Below are positions 7,457 to 16,368 of a stretch of 64,000 nt of DNA, piece by piece. This stretch comes from Streptomyces sp. AC550_RSS872 (lineage in GTDB: Bacteria > Actinomycetota > Actinomycetes > Streptomycetales > Streptomycetaceae), in assembly GCF_019049285.1 (NCBI RefSeq), contig NZ_JAGMUL010000092.1, positions 80,014 through 144,013 on the forward strand, read 5' to 3'. Each line of letters begins with the position of its first letter. Positions within the stretch are counted from its first letter, which is position 1. The notes under the pieces were generated by a model. That model was not told where the DNA came from and ran no database searches. It saw nothing but the letters and a program-made list of their open reading frames with translations. The translations under genes were made by a program, and so were the position numbers.

Positions 7457-8512
7457 CTACGCGAGCAGGGCGGCAACCTCGCGTGCTGCCTCGCGGGCGG
7501 GGCGGCCGACGCCGATGAGGGTGGCGGAGGCGGGGCCGGTCCAGTCGCCGTAGCCGAGAAGGTGCAGGCGCGGCTCGTCCACGGCCCGTGTGCCGGCGGT
7601 GGCGATGTGGCCGCGTCGACCGCGGAGCTGGAGCGGGGCGAGATGGGAAAGGGCGGCCCGGAAGCCGGTGCACCAGATGACCGCGTCGGCCTCGGCGCGG
7701 GTGCCGTCAGCCCATTCGACGCCGCCGGGGATGAGGCGGGTGAACATCGGGCTCGCTTTGAGCAGGCCGCGGTCGCGTGCCTCGCGGACTGGTGGAACGG
7801 CGACGATGTCGCCGAGTGAGGCGACTCCGCCTGTGTCGGTGCGTCGTTCGTCGAGGGCGCGGCGGCGGGCGGTGGCCGCGTCGAAGAGGGCGCGGCCGTC
7901 GATGTCGTCGGCCAGGTAGCGGGGCGGGCGCTGGGTGACCCAGGTCAGCCGGGTGTCGTGGGCGAGGTCGGCGGCGATCTGGGCGCCGGAGTTTCCGCCG
8001 CCGACCACGATCACCCGGCGGCCCACGAAGTCCTGCGGGCTGCGGTATTCGACGGTGTGCAGCTGACGGCCACCGAATTCCCCGCGGCCGGGGACGGCAG
8101 GGAGGAAGGGGCGCCACCAAGAGCCGGTCGCGCTGATCACGGCGCGTGCGCGCCAGGGTCCCGAGTCGGTTTCCACGTGCAGGAGCCCGTCGTCGCGGTG
8201 GACACCGAAAACGTGTACCGGCCGCTCGACGGGAAGTTCGTATCGCTTCTCGTAGTCGGCGAGGTACTCCACGACATGCTGTGCGTCGGGGTACTCCTGT
8301 CCGGGCTGTGGTGGCATGAGGCGGCCGGGCAGTGAGGAGTAGGCGGCCGGGGAGAAAAGGTGCAGGGAGTCCCAGGTGTGCTGCCAGGCCCCGCCCGCTG
8401 TGGTCTGGGCGTCGAGGATGACGAAGTCGAGGCCCAGGCGGCGCAGGTGGTATCCGGCGGCGAGCCCGGACTGGCCGCCGCCGATCACCACCACCTGGGA
8501 CGTGCGCGTCAC
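7457..8512 (-). CDS. arsO: ArsO-like FAD-dependent monooxygenase
   Basis: A 351-residue flavoprotein with the FAD motif VVVIGGGQSGLAAGYHL at residues 7-23 and an NADPH motif VIVVGGGNSGAQIAADL near residue 165. A segment AAYSSLPGRLMPPQPG resembles the FxG-type loop of small flavin monooxygenases. It ends with a typical VIWCTGFRA and LLGYGDWTGPASATL C-terminus. Its GTG overlaps the stop of the aquaglyceroporin gene (GTGA), so it is co-translated with it. ArsO proteins are found in ars operons but their exact substrate is not settled. It is an intact relative of the frameshifted gene at 3672. Confidence 0.8.
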   Translation of the reverse strand: MTRTSQVVVIGGGQSGLAAGYHLRRLGLDFVILDAQTTAGGAWQHTWDSLHLFSPAAYSSLPGRLMPPQPGQEYPDAQHVVEYLADYEKRYELPVERPVHVFGVHRDDGLLHVETDSGPWRARAVISATGSWWRPFLPAVPGRGEFGGRQLHTVEYRSPQDFVGRRVIVVGGGNSGAQIAADLAHDTRLTWVTQRPPRYLADDIDGRALFDAATARRRALDERRTDTGGVASLGDIVAVPPVREARDRGLLKASPMFTRLIPGGVEWADGTRAEADAVIWCTGFRAALSHLAPLQLRGRRGHIATAGTRAVDEPRLHLLGYGDWTGPASATLIGVGRPAREAAREVAALLA

Positions 8513-9282
8513 TCGGCGGTGTCCCGCCCGGGCGTGAAGATGAGGGCGACTAGCGCCAGTCCGACCACGGCTCCGATCAGCTGCATGCCGATGAAGCCCA
8601 CGAGAGAGCCGGGCGCGATGCCCGCGAACGTGTCGCTGAAGGTACGGCCGATGGTCACCGCCGGGTTCGCGAACGACGTCGAGGAGGTGAACCAGTACGC
8701 GGCGCCGATATAGGAGGCGACCGCCGCCGGGGCGAACCGCAACTGGTCGGTGCGTGCCAGGCCGAAGATCAGCAGGATCAGACCCGCCGTCGCGACCACC
8801 TCACCCAGCAGAAGATGTCCCGCCGACCGGTCGTGCGTGGACCACTCCACCAGCGCCTTGCCGAACATCGCGTCCGCCAGGACCGCGCCCGCGATGGCCC
8901 CGACGATCTGTGCCGGAACGTAAACGGCGACCTCGCGGAGCGTCACCCCGGCTCCGCCGCGCCTGCCGGTCCACCATTCGGCCAGCGTGACCACGGGGTT
9001 GAAGTGGGCGCCGGAGACCGGGCCCAGCAGGAGGATCAGGACGCCGAGGCCGAAGACGGTGGCCAGGGAGTTGGCCAGCAGCTGCACCCCGACGTCCCGG
9101 GTCAGCTCGGTGGCCTGGATACCGGAGCCGATCACGACCGCCACCAGGGCCGCGGTGCCGACCAGTTCGGCGGCGGCGCGGGCCGTCAGCGGCCTGCGCG
9201 GCGGGGTGGCGCCTGGAGCGGGCTGCGGCTCGGCGGACGGTATGGCCGACTCCGCGGCGGGTTCGTGCGTGGCGGTCAACAA
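8509..9282 (-). CDS. MIP family aquaglyceroporin (AqpS-like)
   Basis: A 257-residue major intrinsic protein with six TM segments and two half-helices. The pore boxes are NPVVT in loop B and NPAVT in loop E, the first a variant of the canonical NPA. In ars operons such channels pass As(OH)3; with ArsC they let arsenite made from arsenate leave the cell without a pump. The start is a TTG pair at 9279-9282 after AAGGAG, a rare start codon chosen for its ribosome site. It lies downstream of the second arsR and overlaps the ArsO-like gene at its end. The N-terminal 30 residues are Pro/Ala-rich and probably cytoplasmic. Confidence 0.88.
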   Translation of the reverse strand: MLTATHEPAAESAIPSAEPQPAPGATPPRRPLTARAAAELVGTAALVAVVIGSGIQATELTRDVGVQLLANSLATVFGLGVLILLLGPVSGAHFNPVVTLAEWWTGRRGGAGVTLREVAVYVPAQIVGAIAGAVLADAMFGKALVEWSTHDRSAGHLLLGEVVATAGLILLIFGLARTDQLRFAPAAVASYIGAAYWFTSSTSFANPAVTIGRTFSDTFAGIAPGSLVGFIGMQLIGAVVGLALVALIFTPGRDTAE

Positions 9283-9316
9283 GACTCCTTGGTGCAGTCG
9301 CCGGGGGCGGCGAGGT

Positions 9317-9625
9317 TCAGGGGCAGGACCGCTTGTTGTCGGCGGCCGAGCGGGCGGACTCGGCCAGGTCGGCGAACTGGCCCGCGAGCAAGGCGATAAC
9401 GTCGGGCTTGAGCCGGTAGTAGGTGAACCGGCCGCACGGCTCCGTCTCCACGACCCCGGCCTCGCGCAGCACTCTCAGATGGTTGGAGAGGTTGGTCTGC
9501 CGGGCACCGGTCTCCTCCACGAGGTGGGTGGTGCACAGCATCTCTTTGGCGAGCAGGGTCACGATCTGGAGCCTGAGCGGGTCGGCCAGCACCCGGATCA
9601 GGTCAGTGTCGACTGACGTCATCAT
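9317..9625 (-). CDS. arsR: ArsR family metalloregulator (second copy)
   Basis: A 102-residue winged-helix repressor with the recognition helix TNLSNHLRVLREAGVV and wing CGRFTYYRL. It lacks the CVC loop of the 4781 gene. Its Cys residues are at 31 (MLCTTH), 64 (EPCGRF) and 101, so its metal site must be built differently, perhaps between subunits as in other divergent ArsR/SmtB proteins. The gene leads the aquaglyceroporin-ArsO operon, with a gap of 34 bases, and is divergent from arsC. Autoregulation through the 9626-9717 spacer is expected. Confidence 0.88.
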   Translation of the reverse strand: MMTSVDTDLIRVLADPLRLQIVTLLAKEMLCTTHLVEETGARQTNLSNHLRVLREAGVVETEPCGRFTYYRLKPDVIALLAGQFADLAESARSAADNKRSCP

Positions 9626-9717
9626 GTGCTGATACTGTCACATCAGTGGTGGCTGACACCACCGGGTGCTGACATCATTTGCACCTGATGCCGTCGTGAG
9701 ACAAGAGAGAGCCTCCG
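9626..9717. promoter_or_regulatory. Divergent arsR/arsC promoter with dyad-like boxes
   Basis: The 92-base spacer contains repeated TGCTGA-type half sites: CATGTGCTGATACTGTCACA next to the arsR start and GGTGCTGACATCATTTG nearer arsC. The boxes do not resemble the CAACATNGAC boxes of the first ArsR, which suggests the two repressors have separate operators. A purine-rich GAGAGAG before the arsC ATG is the likely ribosome site. Confidence 0.5.
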
Positions 9718-10131
9718 ATGTCCGACAAGCCCTCCGTGCTGTTCGTCTGCGTCCACAACGCCGGCCGTTCCCAGATGGCCGCCGCGTGGCTGACCCACCT
9801 GGCCGGGGACCGCGTCGAGGTCCGCTCCGCCGGCTCCAACCCGGGCGCGGGCGTCAACCCGGCCGCCGTCGAGGCCATGGCCGAGGTCGGCATCGACATC
9901 TCCGCCGAGGTGCCGAAGATGCTCACCGTGGACGCCGTGAAGGAGTCGGACGTCTGCATCACCATGGGCTGCGGCGACACCTGCCCGGTCTTCCCCGGCA
10001 AGCGGTACCTGGACTGGCAGCTGGAAGACCCGGCGGGCCAGGGCGTCGAGGCCGTGCGTCCGATCCGGGACGAGATCAAGGTGCTGGTCGAGGGCCTGAT
10101 CAAGGAGATCGCGCCGGAGCCCCAGGCATGA
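9718..10131 (+). CDS. arsC: Arsenate reductase, low-molecular-weight phosphatase type
   Basis: A 137-residue ArsC of the LMW protein tyrosine phosphatase fold. The P-loop CVHNAGRS (CX5R) is at residues 11-18, and further Cys occur in the SDVCITMGCGDTCP segment (residues 78-90), which supplies the resolving Cys pair. The enzyme attacks arsenate with the P-loop Cys, passes a disulfide along the chain and is re-reduced by thioredoxin. The next gene, trxB, overlaps its stop (ATGA), matching that need. The C-terminal region VRPIRDEIKVLVEGLI is typical. Confidence 0.93.
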   Translation: MSDKPSVLFVCVHNAGRSQMAAAWLTHLAGDRVEVRSAGSNPGAGVNPAAVEAMAEVGIDISAEVPKMLTVDAVKESDVCITMGCGDTCPVFPGKRYLDWQLEDPAGQGVEAVRPIRDEIKVLVEGLIKEIAPEPQA

Positions 10132-10636
10132 GCACGGGCACGGGCATACGCAACGTCATCGTCATCGGCTCCGGCCCCGCCGGATACACTGCCGCCCTCT
10201 ACACCGCCCGCGCCTCGCTGAAGCCGCTGGTCTTCGAGGGCGCGGTCACGGCCGGCGGCGCGCTGGTGCAGACGACCGAGGTGGAGAACTTCCCCGGCTT
10301 CCGCGACGGCATCATGGGCCCCGAGCTCATGGACAACATGCGCGCCCAGGCCGAGCGCTTCGGCGCCGAGCTCGTTCCCGACGACATCGCCGCAGTCGAC
10401 CTCACCGGCACCATCAAGACCGTCACCGACAGCTCGGGTACGGTCCACCGCGCCAAGGCCGTCATCGTGGCGACCGGCTCGCAGCACCGCAAACTCAATC
10501 TCCCGGGCGAGGACGCGCTCTCCGGCCGAGGGGTTTCGTAGTGCGCGACCTGCGACGGTTTCTTCTTCCGCGAACACGACATCGTGGTCGTCGGCGGCGG
10601 CGACACGGCGATGGAGGAAGCCACCTTCTACGCTGA
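10128..10636 (+). pseudogene. trxB: Thioredoxin reductase, nonsense codon and truncated
   Basis: The N-terminal FAD domain is well preserved: VIVIGSGPAGYTAALYTARA, then TEVENFPGF and VIVATGSQHRKL. In frame, the codon at 10539-10541 is TAG immediately before CATCDGFFF, the redox-active CxxC motif; a Tyr or similar codon is expected there. Translation past the stop continues into the NADPH motif VVVGGGDTAMEEATF, then homology ends near 10636 and about 150 residues are missing. The product would therefore lack the CxxC and most of the NADPH domain. It overlaps arsC by four bases, so the intact ancestor was an arsC-trxB operon. Confidence 0.85.
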
Positions 10637-10810
10637 CTGCCCTCGGCTTCGCCATAAGGGGAGCGAATACGCAGCGTCACGCTCCACACAACGAGAGCCA
10701 GAGCCTGAGAACTGACAACGCTGAGGGTCCGACCGTCCGCAACGCCGTGGGCGAGGTCGTTCTGACGTGACCTTGGTGGCGGTGAGGTGCCTGTGGGCAT
10801 CCGGCTCTAT

Positions 10811-11569
10811 TCAGGCTTGAGTGGTGGCTGATCGCACGATGGTCAGGCCGCACCGGTATGGCTCGTCGAGCTCGCCGTCGGGGAAATGCCGCGCCAGCGC
10901 GGTGCGGTTGGTGTCGAGGAGTTCGGCCCGCTCGATAGGGTCCATGACCGCGAAGTGCGAGTGGGTGCCGATGTTGCTGATGTGATCTTCGACGGTAATC
11001 CGGCGCGACCACGGTATCTCGCGGGTAGACACGTGCACCGGAAACGGGGCGAACAGCTCGGCCACGGTTGCCGGGTAGCTGCGGGTGAAGGGCGCGAGTC
11101 GGGCATCCTCCGCCGCGACCCACGGGACGCGGACGTCGGCCTGGTTCCACCACAGGGCCAGCACGCCGTGCGGGCGTAACACGCGCAGCGCTTCGGGGAC
11201 GGAACGGGCCGGGTCGGTCCAGTGCCAGGCTTGGGCGTAGGTGATCACGTCGAAGCTGCCAGCGGTGAAGGGCAGTCGATCCCCCTCGCCCCTCACCAGC
11301 GGGATTTCTGGCTCGGCCGCGCGCAGCTTGGCGGCCATACCGGCGCCCGGCTCCAGGGCGACGACGTGGGCGCCGCGTTCGCGCATCAGCCGGGTGGCGA
11401 TACCAGTGCCGGCCCCGCAGTCCAGCACGTCGGCGCCGACCAGCGGTCGGCCGGCGAGTTCCTCAACGGCGTCGAAGAGGGCCGGCGGGTAGTCCGGCCG
11501 AGCGGCGGCATATTGAGTGGCAACGGTGTCGAAGGACAGGGCGCGGGCTTGCTTCGCGTGAGATGCCAT
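10811..11569 (-). CDS. Class I SAM-dependent methyltransferase
   Basis: A 252-residue Methyltransf_11-type protein. Motif I is VLDCGAGTGIATRLM near residue 48, the acidic post-I residue is in VVALEPG, and LPFTAGSFDVITYAQAWHW is the usual motif II/III region. The acceptor is unknown. It lacks the conserved Cys set of ArsM arsenite methyltransferases, so despite the neighbourhood I do not call it ArsM. The 3' end faces the broken trxB. About 170 bases between them hold no gene. Confidence 0.8.
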   Translation of the reverse strand: MASHAKQARALSFDTVATQYAAARPDYPPALFDAVEELAGRPLVGADVLDCGAGTGIATRLMRERGAHVVALEPGAGMAAKLRAAEPEIPLVRGEGDRLPFTAGSFDVITYAQAWHWTDPARSVPEALRVLRPHGVLALWWNQADVRVPWVAAEDARLAPFTRSYPATVAELFAPFPVHVSTREIPWSRRITVEDHISNIGTHSHFAVMDPIERAELLDTNRTALARHFPDGELDEPYRCGLTIVRSATTQA

Positions 11570-11740
11570 GCCCGCGATCTTTCCGGGTGCAGGGAGAAGT
11601 TGTCAGTAGTGCACGGAGAGATCCGCGTCCAGCGCAAGCGATTGACCGGGCTCTGATGAGAGGCCATCGCATCCAGCCGGACCCTGGATCAGTGGATGCT
11701 CCAATCGTCATGACGACGATGAGCATGCTCCCGATAAAGG

Positions 11741-12538
11741 TCAGCCCGTCGCGGTGTCCTGTGCTCGGACTGCCCTGGTGCTGGCGAGTCGGTAGGATTC
11801 TGTACCGGTCTCAATGATGTTCCCGCCGAAGGTGAGGCGGTCGACGATGGCCGCGCAGAGCCGCGGATCGGTGAACGTCCTGGTCCACCCGCCGAACGAC
11901 TCGTTGGAGGCGATGGCGACGCTGTTCTTCTCCTCGCGTTCGGTCAGCACCTGGAACAGCAGCTCAGCGCCCCTGCGGTCCAGCTCCATGTAGCCGAGTT
12001 CATCGATACAGAGGAGATCTACCCGTCCGCAGCGGGCGATGGTCTTGGGCAGGATCTTCTCGTCCGCGGCCTCGACCAGCTCGTTGACCAGTTTGGTGGC
12101 GAGTGTGTAGCGGACCCGGAAGCCGGCCATGGCGGCCTCGGTCCCGAGCGCGATCAGCAGGTGAGACTTGCCGGTGCCCGAGTCGCCGATCAGGCAGAGC
12201 GGCAGACCCTTCTTGACCCATTCGCAGGTCGCCAGGGTGTGGATGACCGCCGCGTCGACGTTCCCGTTGGCCTCGAAGTCGAAGGCCCGCAGCGACTTCT
12301 CCCGCGGGAACTGCGCCGCCTTGATCCGCCGTTCGGAGCGGCGGCAGGCCCGGTCGTCGCACTCGGCCATCAGCAGCTCGGCGAGGAACCCGCGATACGA
12401 CATCTGGTCGCGGGCGGCGGCTTCGGCCAGTTCGGGGAACTGGGCCCGGATGGTGGGCAGCCGAAGCATGCGGCATGCCTGGTCAACGGCGGCAGTGGCG
12501 GCCTGTTCGGTCAGTCCGCGATGGCGTTTGAGTGTCAC
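11741..12538 (-). CDS. istB: IS21-family helper ATPase IstB
   Basis: A 265-residue AAA+ ATPase of the IstB/DnaC type. Walker A is LIGDSGTGKSHLL, Walker B is LLCIDELGYM, with the sensor SNESFGGW and the arginine-finger region DPRLCAAIVDRL. IstB forms filaments on target DNA and activates the IstA transposase. Its ATG overlaps the istA stop by four bases, the normal IS21 arrangement. The frame is intact, but its partner is not, so the element is probably immobile. Confidence 0.92.
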   Translation of the reverse strand: MTLKRHRGLTEQAATAAVDQACRMLRLPTIRAQFPELAEAAARDQMSYRGFLAELLMAECDDRACRRSERRIKAAQFPREKSLRAFDFEANGNVDAAVIHTLATCEWVKKGLPLCLIGDSGTGKSHLLIALGTEAAMAGFRVRYTLATKLVNELVEAADEKILPKTIARCGRVDLLCIDELGYMELDRRGAELLFQVLTEREEKNSVAIASNESFGGWTRTFTDPRLCAAIVDRLTFGGNIIETGTESYRLASTRAVRAQDTATG

Positions 12539-13380
12539 GGCATCTCTCCCTGGATGGCGGGGCGGTCGGCCCGCTGCCGGGCTCGCAGCAACTGGTCGTA
12601 GGCCGCGACCGAGGGCAGCGGCCGGGTGTCGGGCGGCAGCTGGGCAAGCCCCCGTTCGGTCAGCGAGGTCACGTTCGTCCGGTCCGGCTCCGCAGGAACA
12701 ACCGGAGCCGCGACCTCGTCGGCTTCAGCCGCCTTCCGGGCCTCCAGGGCAACCGCGTCCGCGGTCAGAGCGCCAGCCCTGACCGCGGACGCAAGCCCGG
12801 CGACCAGGTGCTCGTGGGGGACGTGCCGGCCCATCAGCAGGACCTCGATCAGAGCGCGGGTGCCGTCGCGCTCGCCGTGGGCAGCCTTCGCCGCCTCCCA
12901 CCAGGCGTCGTGAACCGGTGTGAACTTCCCCGCAGAACGAGCCTGTTCGAGCGCGGCGGCACCGGGGAACGCGCCGGGCTTGCGGACCAGGGCTTCCAGG
13001 TAGTGTTCCAGATCCAGCCGGGTCTTCCCCTTGGCGATCAGCCGTTCATGGCGGGCGATTTCCTGCTGGCCGTCGTAGACCACCAGCTCCGAGGCGTGCA
13101 GCATCGCCCGGACCGTCCGGCCGATCAGCCGCACCGGCACCGAGTAGCGGTTGGTGCGGACGCTGATCTGGCTGAAGCGATCCACCCGCAGGCTGAACAG
13201 GCGTCCTGTCTCGAATGGTTCGTCCGGCAATGGCTGCGCAGCAGCGGTCGTTCGACGGCGAAGTACTCGCTCACCGGCCGCGGCCGGGAGCCGATCCGGC
13301 GCCGTTCATCCTCCTCATCCCACTGCTCGATTCTCGCGTTCAACTCGGCAAGCGAGGCGACCTCTGGGACGTTCTCTGAA
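12535..13380 (-). pseudogene. istA: IS21-family transposase IstA, C-terminal part, frameshifted
   Basis: The C-terminal half of IstA is present: ASLAELNARIEQWDEEDERR through AVERPLLR in one frame, then LPDEPFETGRLFSLRVDRF, NRYSVPVRLIGRTVRA and HASELVVYDGQQEIARH in another. The frame slips near 13230. The helix-turn-helix and the DDE catalytic core that should precede this part are absent; homology stops near 13380 and unrelated DNA follows. The element has thus lost its 5' half. Confidence 0.8.
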
Positions 13381-13433
13381 CTTGCCGGTTGGGGCCCCTC
13401 GGCCGCCTTCAAGTCCTCGATAGAGTCGGCGTG

Positions 13434-13709
13434 ATGACTGGGAGCCGAGGCCGTTGGCCGAAGATCGATGAGGAACGCGGAGTCGAGGACGCGACGCTCC
13501 TGATCCTGGAGTGGCTGGGCGAGCAGGGTGTGAACGCCATGATCAGAATGGACGCCGAGAGGCTGGCTGACAACGCGCCGGCGTGGACGTTCGCCGCCAG
13601 CGGTGGCCCGTTGGCGCATGGGATGCGAGCTGACGGAAGGACTGTCCAGCAGTGCATGTCCGTCGCTCTGGATCGTCTGCGCGACGCTGGTCTGTCGGTT
13701 CCGTTTTGA
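13434..13709 (+). CDS. Hypothetical protein, 91 residues
   Basis: A small ORF beginning at the ATG at 13434 (TGSRGRWPKIDEERG follows) with acidic and hydrophobic periodicity in GVEDATLLILEWLGEQGVNA. No signal peptide, TM segment or catalytic motif is visible and I do not recognise the family. It starts just beyond the truncated istA. It has plausible third-position GC and may be a real small gene left between mobile elements. Confidence 0.4.
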   Translation: MTGSRGRWPKIDEERGVEDATLLILEWLGEQGVNAMIRMDAERLADNAPAWTFAASGGPLAHGMRADGRTVQQCMSVALDRLRDAGLSVPF

Positions 13710-13831
13710 TCTTCGACCGCCGTTTGGCTTCAACCACGATGCCGTCTTCGTCGTTTCGGCCGTTCTTGTGGACTGTTGGACCCGGCTTCTCTGAACTGTC
13801 GAGGTTGAGACTTGGCAGTAGCGTCACGCTG

Positions 13832-14503
13832 GTGAATCTCAACCTCTTCAACGATGTGCCTGATGGCCTGACTCAACGAGCCCGATCGTTCGTCCGCGCG
13901 CACGGCGTCAAGGTCGACGTCCGACCGGTCGAGGAACACAGACAGTGGTGGCTTGAGCGAGACATCCCCGCGACGGTCATCGACCGGATGGCGGCATATC
14001 AAGAGCGATGGGGTGGCCTGGTCCTGCCACCCGCATCCAAGTACGACGGCGGCCCGAGGTACTTCGCAGCGGACTCTCCCGAAGGCTCCGCGTCCGAAGG
14101 ATGGTGGTTCGAAGCGGGTATGCAGCGGACAGCGGTTCCCTACTCGTTCATGATCGGGCCGTCTGGTGAATTTGGCATTCACGCAGGTCAGTGGTCGCCC
14201 CTCCATGCCACTGTAGAGGGTTGGGTGGAGTCGCTCGCACTGACCCACCACGCGTCCATGTGGGCAAAGAAGATCGTCAAGATCACTGGCGACGAGGTCG
14301 ACGGCATCGTGCTAGATGAGTACGAGGCGGTGCATCAAGTGCTGGGCGTGGCCGACACCTGGTGGCGAGGGGCCGACTCACTGGTGGCGATCTACTCAGG
14401 GGAGGCCGAGGCCCTGTCGTTCCCGCGGGGTCGCACTGCGTTGATCTACTCCGGCCTGGATGAGTGGGGCCTGCGAGGAGGCGTCAAGGACGGTGGCAGC
14501 TGA
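13832..14503 (+). CDS. Hypothetical protein, possibly SUKH-like
   Basis: From the GTG at 13832 this gives 223 residues; an in-frame ATG at 13739 would add 31. It is Trp-rich, with RWGGLVLPPASKYDGGPRYF, then SEGWWFEAG and SGEFGIHAGQWSPLHATVE. The WGGLxLP pattern and a protein of this size are reminiscent of SUKH-type immunity or actinomycete orphan proteins, but no toxin gene is beside it. No signal peptide or TM helix is visible. Its 3' end approaches the recombinase gene convergently. Function unknown. Confidence 0.5.
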   Translation: MNLNLFNDVPDGLTQRARSFVRAHGVKVDVRPVEEHRQWWLERDIPATVIDRMAAYQERWGGLVLPPASKYDGGPRYFAADSPEGSASEGWWFEAGMQRTAVPYSFMIGPSGEFGIHAGQWSPLHATVEGWVESLALTHHASMWAKKIVKITGDEVDGIVLDEYEAVHQVLGVADTWWRGADSLVAIYSGEAEALSFPRGRTALIYSGLDEWGLRGGVKDGGS

Positions 14504-14508
14504 GAACG

Positions 14509-16337
14509 CTAGGAGCCCGACAACCCTCTGACTTCGGTGGTGACATGACGCCCCGCGACGTCAGGGAAGGTCGGCATGCCGAGGTGGATGGCAACGGCGC
14601 GGTGGGTGATGAGGTTGTCGAGCTGGGCGAGCTTGGCGTTGGCCGCCGCGAGGCCGACCTTGAGCCCTTCGGCCTCGCCGGCCCAGCCCTCACGTTCGGC
14701 TCGGCGATCCGGTCGATGAGGTTGTCGCGGATGTCCACCAGTCGCGGCCGTTGGGCCGGGTCGGCCCGCAGGAGCGGGCATCGGATGCAGCTGTGCTCGT
14801 GGACGCAACTGGTGCCGTAGGCCCGGCCGCAGTCTCCGAGGGCAACCTTGCGTCGTTCGAAGTGGCCGAGGAACTCCTCCCACTCCTGCTCGGTGGGGCT
14901 GCGGTATTCTTCACTGGGCCGCAGGTCCCGGCGACGAGCGATGAACGCGCGGTGCCCGTTGATGGCCTCCTCTGGATAAACGGCCTTGTAACCCATGGTC
15001 GTGTTGATGTCGCGATGTCCGAGGATCAGCTGGGCGATGTGGGGCGGCATGCCGTTCATGACGGCGTCGGTGGTGAAGATCCTTCGGAAGTCGTGCGGGG
15101 CGAAGTGCAGCGGGTTGCCGGTCGCGTCGGTGAATCTGGTGGCCGCGAGAGCGTCCTGGAGGAGGTCATGGATGCCGGCGATGGGGATCGGCCGGTCTTC
15201 CAGCCCGATCTTGCGCTGGAACAGCAGCGGCATAGGCGGGTTCCAGACCTTTTCGTGGTGGTCGTAGGCGATTACGAGCGGGACGCCGCCGTCAGTGGTG
15301 CGAACGCGGCAGATGATCGCGGAGAGGACATCGGCGAGTTCCGGCGAGATGACCAGCAACCGTTCCTCGTCGGTCTTGGACGGGGCGATCTGCAGGAGCG
15401 GAACGAGCTCGCCGGTGCTCGGCAGCCGGTATTGGACCAGGCTGTGGTGCGAGATCTCGCTCAGCTCCTCGACCCGGATGCCGGTCATGCGCAGGACCTC
15501 GATCGCGGCCCAGCCCCAGAAAGCGTTGCTCTCCTCCCGCGCCAGGTTCCGGCGCTGGCCGGTGGCGGGTTCTTCGGCCCATAGGTGCGGCGAGTGCCGC
15601 TTGAGGATCGCGCGCCGCAGCGTCTGCCCGTCGGTGGTGAACAACTCGCCGGGGCGGGCCCGTCCGCCGGCCTCCAAGCGGGCGGCGGCAGCCTTGCGGT
15701 TCCGGTCGACCGCTTCGCATAGGGACGGCAGGACGGGAAGTCGCTCCCGGGTGCGCTGATCCATGCGGGCCTTCTGCCGGGACTTCATCTTGCGATGCTG
15801 GACGTCGTCGGCGCGGACCGGACAGGGGACGGCCCATGGGCCCCAGCGGGAGGGTTCGTCGAGCGCCCACTGCGCGAGGTCCAGGTAGAACGCCCGCACC
15901 GTCATCAGGGTGTCGGAGGCGGTGGCCCGTTCCACCGTGGTCTCCACGACCTGGCCGTGCTCGTCGGAGGTCCGGACGGTCCGGGTCTGCAGGCGCCGCT
16001 TCCAGGCGGCGGCGACGTCCGGTGCGAGCCGGAGCGAGTCGATGCAAGGGTGGTGCTTCTCCAGGTCCTTCGAGAACCACAGCCCCAGCGCGGTCGCCAG
16101 ACCGGTCAGGGTGTTGTAGTCGACGGACGGCTGACGTTCCCGCAGGTAGTCGACCAGCAGGTCGCGGACGGGGCGGCAGGCCAGGTCGTAGCGGTCGACG
16201 AGTTGCTCGACCGCGAGCTGGCCAGGGAAGCGTGTGCTGAACATGCGGACCGAAGACGGCGCGTCGGCGGGGAAGACGCCGAGGGAGTGCAGCAATTGGT
16301 AGAAGAACGGGCTGTGTCGGGTGGACTTGGCCTGTCA
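14509..16337 (-). pseudogene. Large tyrosine recombinase, truncated and frameshifted
   Basis: A tyrosine-type site-specific integrase of about 600 residues. Catalytic elements are Arg in MTGIRVEELSEIS, the HDFRR box, and HRDINTTMGYKAVY with the nucleophile Tyr. A C-terminal Cys cluster (CVHEHSCIRCPLL) resembles a zinc ribbon found on large actinomycete integrases. At about 14697 a base is missing: RDNLIDRIAE is followed in the next frame by EREGWAGEAEGLKVGL, which continues to LSGS at 14509. At the 5' end the reading frame continues upstream of the ATG (RHSPFFYQLLHSLG) until about 16337, where IS5 sequence and a stop intervene, so the N-terminus was lost to IS insertion. Confidence 0.8.
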
Positions 16338-16368
16338 CCAACGTCCCCAGACAGCACACCTAGTGCAG

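Noticed and set aside
10811..11569. Methyltransferase as ArsM
   Set aside because: It has a SAM fold but lacks the conserved Cys residues that bind As(III) in ArsM.
13832..14503. Toxin-immunity pair with the small ORF at 13434
   Set aside because: The SUKH resemblance is weak and the 91-residue neighbour shows no toxin motif.
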